A stretch of DNA of 64,000 nt from AV69 sp963742315. Its GTDB lineage: Bacteria; Verrucomicrobiota; Verrucomicrobiia; Chthoniobacterales; UBA10450. Location: NCBI GenBank assembly GCA_963742315.1, contig CAVULE010000003.1, forward strand, positions 372,001-436,000. Direction: 5' to 3'. Both the position numbers and the translations under genes were made by a program. The notes under the pieces are model-generated. The model ran no database searches, had not been told where the DNA came from, and saw nothing but the letters and a program-made list of their open reading frames with translations. Position 1 is the first letter of the stretch; each line of letters opens with the position of its first letter. Positions 57,767 through 64,000 of the stretch are shown here, piece by piece.

Positions 57767-59700
57767 TGCTTGAGCCGCGATTGAAAACGCGATTCGCTCG
57801 CGCGCGCGATGCGCAAATTTTCTGCTGCCTCAACGAAGTCCGGCTTGAGTTCGAGCGCCTGATCGAACCACACGATCGCCTGTGAAGTCTGACCTTGCCG
57901 CAGAAAGGTTATTCCAAGCCCGTTCACTGCGTCGGCGCGACCCGGCGCTTGCTTGACCACGGTCTCAAATTCGGAACGTGCTGCATCGAAATCACCGTGG
58001 GCAACGAGAGCTTGGGCAAGCGCGAAGCGCGCTTCGATAAAAGTGGGGTCCTTCGCTACCGCCTTGCGCAAATCCGAGATTGCATCGTCTAATTTTCCTT
58101 GCGCGCGCGAATAAAAGCTGCGCCGGTAAAGTGCCCGCGGGAGATTTGGATCAACGTCGAGCGCGGCTGCAATTTGCTTGGCTGCTTCCTCACCACGACC
58201 CAAACGTTCCAAGGTGTAAGAGTAGTCGTAACGCAAGTCGGGGTTTCGCGAATCCAGCGGCAGGGCCGCTTGGTATTGCTCTGCGGCGGCCTCAAACTTT
58301 GATTGGTCTTGCCGCAGCAAAGCCAGGGCATAACGCGCGCCCGCATGTTTCGGATCGAACTTTAGAGTGGCATCAAGTTCGTGGGCGGCGGCGTCGAGCT
58401 GGCCGGCGTGATAAAGGCTCTTGGCGTACTCGTAATGCTGGCGCGCGCCTACCGGTAAATCTTGCACTATCCAGGCCGTGCGCTGCAAAGCCGGCACCGA
58501 ACTATGTACTTGCCAAATCCATAATGCCCCGAGCGGGACAACAAATGCCGCCACCCATTTCGCGCCGTGCAAGACCCAGCCGTGAAAAATTCCGTGCGGG
58601 GAAACTTCGGCCGTGCCGCCGCTCAGCCCCAGTGCTTGCCGGGTCGAACTCTCCCGTACTTTCCAGATGAAACCGTCATAATAAAAATGAAGGAGCGTGG
58701 AAGCGGCAACAACCCCGGTCAGCACGCGCTTGATCGTTTCAATTTGTAATTGGGAATTGAAATAAGCGAGTGAGCCGTAGGCAAAAATGAGGCCGAGATA
58801 AAGTCCAACAAGCGAACCGCTGCGACGGAAAATAAAGCGCATGAATCCGCCGATGTTCTGATCTTTTTCGACGCGGTTGCGATTATAAATCCAGACCAAA
58901 GAAAGGTACTGCACGTCGTGAAAGACTTCGAATAACGCGATCCCAACGAGAAGGCTTGAAACGAGGTTGTTGCAGTACCACCAGAAGCTGATGCTGGTGA
59001 TCAACAGCACGAGTTTGACCGGATTAGGTCGCTTCGCCCGCGTCGACATCCAGACAAAATTCGCCACGAACAAGATGGAGACAGCGAGCGCGAGAAAAAC
59101 AAAGCCACGTTGCACCGCGTGCAAGATCCACGGCTGAATGAACGGCCCGCCGCTGGAATAGAACGCGTCCAATGTGTCCGTCATCCGCATTGGCGACAAC
59201 ACCACCGCCGCTGCAAACCAGATTGCGCAAAGCCAGAAGTCGAGCCGACGATTGAGGCCAGCGAACGAGCCGGTTTTCGCATCGTAAATGCGACAAAAAC
59301 CGTAGGTCTGCATCATCCCATGCCAGACTCCCCAGAAAAAAACAACCAGGATGATTCCTTTGAGGTCCCACCAGTAAAAGGCGACACAGGTCACTAAAAG
59401 AAAGAGCGGCGCAAGGATGAAGCGCCAGCGGAAGCGCTCGAACAAGGCGCGATCGCCGTAGGCTCGGATCATTCCCGGGAGGTGATGTCCCATCGCGCCG
59501 AAGGCGGCGACGAAAAGGTAGATGTCCTGTGGGCTCCAACGCGATTGCGCGAGCGCGAACACCGGCAGAATGAGGAGCGGCGTGCCGACGTAAAGAATCA
59601 GGTCGCGCCAACTATTCAGGATCCAAAGGTTCGGGCGCGACCGCGCGGCGGGAACTGCCGGAACGGTTTGTGGCCGCGAAAAAGCAGTGACGTGTTGCAT
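57763..59700 (-). CDS. Polytopic membrane protein with invariant His motifs and C-terminal TPRs (paralog B)
   Basis: 645 residues, paralog of the gene at 10252-12183. The membrane half (1-390) aligns without gaps and keeps every motif: GHHLPGMIRAYGD, FFWGVWHGMMQTYGFCRIYD, FEVFHDVQYLSLVWIYN and LLHFYYDGFIWKVRE. The C-terminal half has about six TPRs of different sequence, so partners may differ. Invariant H72/H73, H127, H261, H338 and D342 suggest a metal or proton site in the membrane. It ends in the start codon of a ureohydrolase gene. No known family assigned. Confidence 0.85.
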   Translation of the reverse strand: MQHVTAFSRPQTVPAVPAARSRPNLWILNSWRDLILYVGTPLLILPVFALAQSRWSPQDIYLFVAAFGAMGHHLPGMIRAYGDRALFERFRWRFILAPLFLLVTCVAFYWWDLKGIILVVFFWGVWHGMMQTYGFCRIYDAKTGSFAGLNRRLDFWLCAIWFAAAVVLSPMRMTDTLDAFYSSGGPFIQPWILHAVQRGFVFLALAVSILFVANFVWMSTRAKRPNPVKLVLLITSISFWWYCNNLVSSLLVGIALFEVFHDVQYLSLVWIYNRNRVEKDQNIGGFMRFIFRRSGSLVGLYLGLIFAYGSLAYFNSQLQIETIKRVLTGVVAASTLLHFYYDGFIWKVRESSTRQALGLSGGTAEVSPHGIFHGWVLHGAKWVAAFVVPLGALWIWQVHSSVPALQRTAWIVQDLPVGARQHYEYAKSLYHAGQLDAAAHELDATLKFDPKHAGARYALALLRQDQSKFEAAAEQYQAALPLDSRNPDLRYDYSYTLERLGRGEEAAKQIAAALDVDPNLPRALYRRSFYSRAQGKLDDAISDLRKAVAKDPTFIEARFALAQALVAHGDFDAARSEFETVVKQAPGRADAVNGLGITFLRQGQTSQAIVWFDQALELKPDFVEAAENLRIARASESRFQSRLKQ

Positions 59701-59813
59701 GTGGCGGAGGCGCTAATTATTCCCTAGAAGCGGCGAAAATCAATGTTCGCCGCACCCTCAGCCGGCTGGGAAGACGCGCAAACGTGGTTGCCGCTGCGAT
59801 GAAAAGAGGAACC

Positions 59814-60254
59814 ATGCCATTGAATAACAGCGAAAAACCGCGGGATGTTTTTTGTCGGGCGCAGGATAGCTTTCGTCGCTTTGCCCGCAAATCTTCCGAG
59901 GTCCTGGGATCGCCCTGGGCGTTTATTAGTGCCATTTTCATCATTGTGGTGTGGGGGGTGACGGGACCGGCCTTTCATTTCTCCGATACCTGGCAGCTCA
60001 TTATCAACACCGGTACTACCATCGTCACTTTCCTCATGGTTTTTCTCATTCAGAATACTCAAAACCGCGACGCCAAAGCAGTTCACCTAAAGCTTGATGA
60101 ATTGATCCGCGCCGTCCAGGGGGCGCGCAATCAGCTGGTTGATTTGGAAAAATTATCGGATGACGAGCTGAAGAAACTCGAGGAGCAATTCGGCCGGGTG
60201 CGCAGCAAAGCGGCGCAGCGCGAGCCCGCAATGGATCCAACCGAAGAGATCTAA
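59814..60254 (+). CDS. Low-affinity iron permease-like protein
   Basis: 146 residues from the ATG at 59814, which follows AAAAGAGGA. Two membrane segments, SPWAFISAIFIIVVWGVTGP and TGTTIVTFLMVFLIQNTQNR, match the bacterial Iron_permease (low-affinity) family, followed by a helical cytoplasmic tail with LDELIRAVQGARNQLVDLE. The link to iron comes from the family name, which rests on a yeast protein; the bacterial role is not proven. Single gene. Confidence 0.88.
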   Translation: MPLNNSEKPRDVFCRAQDSFRRFARKSSEVLGSPWAFISAIFIIVVWGVTGPAFHFSDTWQLIINTGTTIVTFLMVFLIQNTQNRDAKAVHLKLDELIRAVQGARNQLVDLEKLSDDELKKLEEQFGRVRSKAAQREPAMDPTEEI

Positions 60255-60456
60255 AGTCGAAAGCCGCGGCCGGCGATTACGGCTACAGCAAAAGCCGTGG
60301 TTTTCAGAACTTTGTAGGGCAGGCGCTCCCGCCTGCCGTTCTTAATCAAGGCAACTCGGAGCGGTTGCCCTACAATGTCGCGGTCGATGTGAGAGTCGCG
60401 CGCGAACCCCTAACTGGGAGGAGCGACTTCAAGTCGCCCAGCAAAACACATACGCG
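60255..60456. repeat. Spacer with paired-hairpin elements
   Basis: No gene. Contains the TTGTAGGGC element at 60312-60375 and the GAGCGACTTCAAGTCGCC hairpin at 60421-60447, the latter shared with 52603. The spacer lies between two convergent genes. Confidence 0.6.
60312..60375. repeat. Paired-hairpin element, TTGTAGGGCA ends, copy 1
   Basis: Ends TTGTAGGGCA and TGCCCTACAA are exact complements over 10 bp. Two inner hairpins follow: GGCAGGCG-CTCC-CGCCTGCC and GGCAAC with GTTGCC. The outer bases are shared with the element at 63841-63911, while the inner ones differ. Confidence 0.75.
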
Positions 60457-61158
60457 CTACGCCTTCTTTGCTTCACCTTTGCGCAGAAAAATCTTCCCGC
60501 TCGGGCAGAGCGCGAACACTTCACAATTCGCGCAGTCCGGCTTGCGCGCGAAACAGCGGCGACGCCCGTGCCAGATGAGCCAGTGACTCCACAGTGTCCA
60601 ATCGTGCTGCGGCACAATTTTCATCAAATCGCGCTCGATTTTTTCTGCATCGCTGTTTTTCGTTAGTTTAAAGCGCTGCGACAAACGAATAACGTGAGTG
60701 TCGACCACGATTCCTTCGTTTTTCCCAAAAGCATTCCCGATTACGACATTCGCCGTTTTTCGCCCAACCCCGGGGAGAGCACACAATTCCTCCATCGAAT
60801 CAGGAACTTTCCCCGCGTGCTTGGAGGCAATGGCCTGGCATGCACCCAGGATACTTTTGGTTTTGCTTCGAAAAAAACCGGTCGAGCGAATTTCGCTTTC
60901 GAACGTTGCCGGCCTTGCCTTGGCGAACGCCCGCGCGTCGGGATATTTTTTGAACAGCGCAGGCGTAACCATGTTTACCCGCTTATCGGTACATTGCGCG
61001 CTTAAAATGGTTGCGATCAAAAGCTGCAACGGATTCCCGAAATCGAGCTCGCAATGCGCGTCGGGATAAATTTTTCGAAAGCGTTGTGCCAAAGCCAGCG
61101 CCCGCTGGCGCGCAGTCAACGGTTTAATCTTCAAAGACCCCATCTGAATAAGTTTCAT
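60457..61158 (-). CDS. nth: Endonuclease III
   Basis: DNA glycosylase/AP lyase for oxidised pyrimidines. 233 residues with the catalytic Lys in LSAQCTDKRVN, the helix-hairpin-helix CALPGVGRKTANVV and the catalytic Asp in VVDTHVIRL. The [4Fe-4S] cluster ligands are C202, C209, C212 and C218. The N-terminus may begin at ATG 61143 (MGSLKIKP). Single gene; the four-hairpin element lies just upstream. Confidence 0.95.
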   Translation of the reverse strand: MKLIQMGSLKIKPLTARQRALALAQRFRKIYPDAHCELDFGNPLQLLIATILSAQCTDKRVNMVTPALFKKYPDARAFAKARPATFESEIRSTGFFRSKTKSILGACQAIASKHAGKVPDSMEELCALPGVGRKTANVVIGNAFGKNEGIVVDTHVIRLSQRFKLTKNSDAEKIERDLMKIVPQHDWTLWSHWLIWHGRRRCFARKPDCANCEVFALCPSGKIFLRKGEAKKA

Positions 61159-61176
61159 TGCGGTTTGCTGACAGGT

Positions 61177-61295
61177 GGAACATAGGCATTCCTGCCTGTG
61201 CGCCCAGCGGGGTTTCCAACCCGCTGCTCGCGCGGTACCATCACATCAGCGAAGTAAAACTCCGCTGGACGCACAGACTGAAAAGTCTGTGTTCC
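61177..61295. repeat. Four-hairpin element, copy 2
   Basis: Same order as copy 1 at 52079-52211: GGAA, then CATAGGC with GCCTGTG, CAGCGGG with CCCGCTG, CAGCGAAGT with ACTCCGCTG, and CACAGACT with AGTCTGTG, then TTCC. Loops and the central spacer differ from copy 1 and are shorter, while stems are kept. It lies between nth and the PGPGW gene. Confidence 0.8.
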
Positions 61296-61324
61296 GCTAA
61301 AGCGCCAAACAATTCGGCGGCATG

Positions 61325-61600
61325 TCATCGCGTTTCGACTGGCTCCCGCGGAACGGGTTTGCCGCGGATGCGCGAAACCAGAATGGTGCCGCGCCGCCAA
61401 ACGCGGCGCGCCCAGGCGAATTCGCTGGCCAGAATAGCGAAACCAAGTGGGACGATGATAATTGCGGGTCCAGGCAAAACAATCATCACCAGCCCGATCA
61501 ATACAACGCTGAAGCCAATCGTGCCGATGAGAAATCGGCGCAAGCGCGGCCGCGATTCGAGCCCGAAACGCGCAACCCATTTCTGAAGCCAACGATTCAC
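61325..61600 (-). CDS. PGPGW-family small membrane protein
   Basis: 91 residues with two hydrophobic segments: FLIGTIGFSVVLIGLVMIVL then PGPAIIIVPLGFAILASEFA, which carries the family's Pro-Gly-Pro-Gly-like turn and the final WARR. The family is widespread in actinobacteria and others and of unknown function. The N-terminus is basic. A small + strand frame over it looks like a shadow. Confidence 0.85.
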   Translation of the reverse strand: MNRWLQKWVARFGLESRPRLRRFLIGTIGFSVVLIGLVMIVLPGPAIIIVPLGFAILASEFAWARRVWRRGTILVSRIRGKPVPREPVETR

Positions 61601-61645
61601 AAAAAAGGCCTCTCGGTTAAGGTACCCACCACGTTCGACTGTGCA

Positions 61646-62917
61646 CTATCTCGCGATGAAACCCGTTAGTTTCTGTTCGAGATGCGGCGGAACGTGCGCG
61701 GTTATCACTGCATAGTCATTATCATATCGCAGCTCGAGGATGTGTCCGACGCGATGAAGTTCCGCGATCAAGTTTGATTCGCTCAACGGTATCCGAAAAT
61801 GCGAGCGTAACCGCCAGGCGCTAAGAGCCGATTGCAAGGCGTCGACAAATCGGTCAATGCCTTGCCCGCTCTTCGCCGAAATCGCAACACTGCCGGGAAA
61901 TCGTCGGCAGTAGGTCGAGGCCAGGTCCGGATTTTCCAGGAGATCGATCTTGTTGAAAACAATCAGCGTCTGTTTGCCGAAAGCATCGAGCTCTTTGACG
62001 ACGCTATCAACCGCTGCCATTTGCTCGTCCACCCGCGGATGATTCAAATCAACCACGTGAATGAGCAGATCGGCTTCGCTCACTTCCTCCAGCGTGGCTT
62101 TGAAGGATTCAATCAGGGTATGGGGCAGCTTGCGCAAAAATCCCACGGTATCGGTAAGCAGAACGCGCTGTTTATTGGGCAGACTGAAACTGCGCGTCGT
62201 AGGATCGAGAGTGGCGAAAAGTTTATCGACTGCGAGGACGTCAGCTCCGGTCATCAAGTTCAACAGCGTGGATTTTCCGGCGTTGGTGTAACCAACGACA
62301 GCTGCGACTGGCCATTGATGACGCTTGCGGCCCTGCCGCTGCACGCTGCGCACTTTGCGCACGCCTTCCAGCTCGCGCTCGAGCCGCGCGATCCGGTCCT
62401 GGACCCGGCGACGATCGACCTCCAATTGGGTTTCGCCCGGTCCCCGCGTCCCAATTCCGCCGGTCTGCCGCGAAAGGTGATGCCACATTCTCGTTAGCCG
62501 TGGCAAAAGGTACTGCAACTGCGCCAGTTCGATTTGCAACCGGCCTTCGCGACTCCGCGCCCGTTGCGCGAAAATATCGAGAATGAGCTGGGTACGATCC
62601 AGGACCTTGCGCGACAACAGATTTTCCAGATTACGCCCCTGCGCCGGGGAAAGTTCGTCGTTAAAAATTACCGACGTTACTCCCTGGCTTTGCACCGACT
62701 CTTTGATCGCCTCCGCTTTTCCTTTCCCGATGTAAAATGGCGCAGTCGGCTTCGGCAGCTTCTGGGTCACGGTATCGACCACTTCTGCGCCGGCCGAGTT
62801 GGCCAGCTCGCGCAATTCTTCCATGGAGTCGCGCAGATCCCATTTGGAAACGCCATCCTGCTCGAGCCCAATCAGCAACGCGCGCTCCGCTTGCTTCTTC
62901 GGTTTGGTCTCGATCAT
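61646..62917 (-). CDS. hflX: GTPase HflX
   Basis: Ribosome-associated GTPase that splits stalled or heat-stressed 70S ribosomes. 423 residues: the N-terminal HflX domain (ELSPAQGRNLENLLSRKVLD), the Gly-rich GGIGTRGPGETQLEVDRRRV linker, and the G domain with GYTNAGKSTLLN, DTVGFLRKLPH and NKIDLLE. The C-terminal tail is as in homologues. Its ATG overlaps the miaA stop by four bases, so the two form an operon, a common arrangement. Confidence 0.96.
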   Translation of the reverse strand: MIETKPKKQAERALLIGLEQDGVSKWDLRDSMEELRELANSAGAEVVDTVTQKLPKPTAPFYIGKGKAEAIKESVQSQGVTSVIFNDELSPAQGRNLENLLSRKVLDRTQLILDIFAQRARSREGRLQIELAQLQYLLPRLTRMWHHLSRQTGGIGTRGPGETQLEVDRRRVQDRIARLERELEGVRKVRSVQRQGRKRHQWPVAAVVGYTNAGKSTLLNLMTGADVLAVDKLFATLDPTTRSFSLPNKQRVLLTDTVGFLRKLPHTLIESFKATLEEVSEADLLIHVVDLNHPRVDEQMAAVDSVVKELDAFGKQTLIVFNKIDLLENPDLASTYCRRFPGSVAISAKSGQGIDRFVDALQSALSAWRLRSHFRIPLSESNLIAELHRVGHILELRYDNDYAVITAHVPPHLEQKLTGFIAR

Positions 62918-63834
62918 TCCTGGGCGCGACGAAACATTTGCGTGATCGCGCGGACGGCTTCCCGATGTGAAAACGGTGTCAAATTCAGCTGCGGAAAACT
63001 AGTTTGATGACGAAACCAGGTCAACTGCCGCTTGGCGTAGCGCCGTGTCGCTTGCTGGATCTTCGCGATGCATTCTTCACGTGAAATCTGACCCGCGATC
63101 AAAGCACGAATTTCTTCTAATCCCAGAGCGCTGTCTGCGGTCGGTCCGACTTCTGGCAGGACGCGAACTTCTTCTTCCACACCAGCGCGAAACGTCGCGT
63201 TTACTCTATCATTAATTCGTTGGTAGAGATCCGCGCGGTCGCGCAGAAGGAGAACGCCGCAAGCGGTAGCCGCGGTGGCCGACCGTAGCCCGCGGACAAC
63301 GTCCGCGGCTGGACTGCTTGCCTTCGGGACAACCATACTGGCAGACGCGATCTCCATCGCGCGAACAAGGCGTCGCGGGTTTCGTAAATCGGTGCGGGCG
63401 GCCAATTCCGGACTAAGTTTTCGAAGCTGCTCCGCTAATTCTTTCAACGGTAAAGCGGACAATTCGTCGCGCAGCTTCGGATCAGGCGGCGGAACGTGAT
63501 CGAACCCATGCGTAATCCCCTTCAGATAAAGTCCGCTTCCACCGACAACGATCGCGTTTTTCTTGCGTAAATGAATATCGGCTAAGGCGCCGGATGCCAG
63601 CTCGCGAAATATTGCTGCCGACATTGTCTCAGATAACGGGATTTGTCCCAGGAGATGATGGCGCACACGGCGCTGTGCTTCCGCGTCAGGTTTGGCGGTC
63701 AAAACATCCAAGCCACGATAAACTTGAAATGCATCAGCATTGACAATCTCGGCATCGAATTTCTCCGCCAGTTCGATTGCCAGCGCCGTTTTTCCGACGG
63801 CCGTGGGACCAACGACGAAAAAAGTATCCTTCAC
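62914..63834 (-). CDS. miaA: tRNA dimethylallyltransferase
   Basis: Adds the isopentenyl group to A37 of tRNAs reading UNN codons. 306 residues; the P-loop is GPTAVGKT at 9-16 and VNADAFQVYRGLDVLTAKP follows, where most bacteria have Asp-Ser-Met-Gln. QKxQxx-type SREECIAKIQQATRRYAKRQ and LTWFR are typical. A hairpin (CCGCGGAC-AAC-GTCCGCGG, 63287-63305) encodes a surface linker around ADVVRGLRS, another possible intragenic insertion. hflX follows directly. Confidence 0.95.
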   Translation of the reverse strand: MKDTFFVVGPTAVGKTALAIELAEKFDAEIVNADAFQVYRGLDVLTAKPDAEAQRRVRHHLLGQIPLSETMSAAIFRELASGALADIHLRKKNAIVVGGSGLYLKGITHGFDHVPPPDPKLRDELSALPLKELAEQLRKLSPELAARTDLRNPRRLVRAMEIASASMVVPKASSPAADVVRGLRSATAATACGVLLLRDRADLYQRINDRVNATFRAGVEEEVRVLPEVGPTADSALGLEEIRALIAGQISREECIAKIQQATRRYAKRQLTWFRHQTSFPQLNLTPFSHREAVRAITQMFRRAQE

Positions 63835-63840
63835 GCAATA

Positions 63841-63911
63841 AATTGTAGGGGCGTTTCTGTAAGAGAGGCCATCTACGTTAGCCCGGCGGCTGGCACCACC
63901 GCCCTACAATT
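63841..63911. repeat. Paired-hairpin element, AATTGTAGGG ends, copy 2
   Basis: Ends AATTGTAGGG and CCCTACAATT are exact complements. Inside, GGCGG with CCGCC forms a hairpin near 63886-63904. It lies just upstream of miaA. The last 89 bases of the window hold nothing I can identify. Confidence 0.65.
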
Positions 63912-64000
63912 TTCCAGACCATATAGAATGGCAGGGCAACTCCGAAAGCCCGCTGGAGGGACACGCGCTGCACGTTTCCCAAATTTGGCGCCGACGGTGC

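Noticed and set aside
62487..62495. CTCGTTAGC in hflX as an attC core
   Set aside because: It lies inside a conserved coding region with no arms; the short word is common throughout the window.
1..64000. tRNA or rRNA genes
   Set aside because: No T-loop/acceptor combination or rRNA-like stretch was recognised by eye; a covariance search was not possible.

Overview
The window looks like the chromosome of a Gram-negative soil bacterium of the PVC group, most likely Verrucomicrobiota (Chthoniobacterales-like). That placement is inferred from gene content: a Pup-proteasome pair (Dop and ARC/Mpa) in a genome that also has outer-membrane-type lipoproteins, a 13-subunit-type complex I, many Tat-exported oxidoreductases and intergenic DNA rich in structured repeats. 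No rRNA, tRNA, CRISPR array, phage or transposase gene was found.

Layout. (1) 1-8.1 kb: a run of small, mostly single-gene units on the + strand (SMR transporter end, VOC protein, beta-carbonic anhydrase, RidA, GNAT, DUF2834, PUA/EVE-like, phosphoesterase, DsrE, ABM monooxygenase), plus one amidase in the opposite direction. The spacers carry attC-like sites (RYYYAAC-type box, hairpin arms with an unpaired base, GTTRRRY box). I read this as integron cassettes whose integrase is outside the window. (2) 8.2-25.7 kb: GH47 mannosidase, NTF2-like protein, membrane/TPR protein A, Dop, ArnT-like glycosyltransferase, DUF1579, Tat aldo/keto reductase, cupin, methyltransferase, DUF885 peptidase, proteasomal ATPase ARC, HNH nuclease. 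(3) 25.8-39.1 kb, minus strand: complex I genes nuoD-(two BamE-like lipoproteins)-nuoEF fusion-G-H-I-J-K-L-M-N; nuoA, B and C are not here. (4) 39.4-49.2 kb: small secreted protein, MsrA, TrmB, ComEC, 5-formyl-THF cyclo-ligase, MBL hydrolase, YfhO-like protein, a decayed cyclase end, Gfo/Idh/MocA oxidoreductase. (5) 49.5-57 kb: rpmB, panD, a repeat-extended hypothetical protein, acpP, then a tight MscS / two FemAB-GNAT-like / two SMR-like operon. (6) 57-64 kb: a ureohydrolase-like gene coupled to membrane/TPR protein B, a low-affinity iron permease-like protein, nth, a PGPGW protein, hflX and miaA.

The spacers are unusually informative. Several families of paired-hairpin (REPIN/MITE-like) elements occur between genes and also inside genes, where they add codons. 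Several leaders consist of quasi-periodic word repeats. An 11-base word, GCTAACGAGAA, recurs four times on one strand and resembles the attC core. The strongest candidates for something undescribed are the cassette array, the multi-hairpin elements, the paired membrane/TPR proteins with invariant histidines, and the MscS-acyltransferase-SMR operon.
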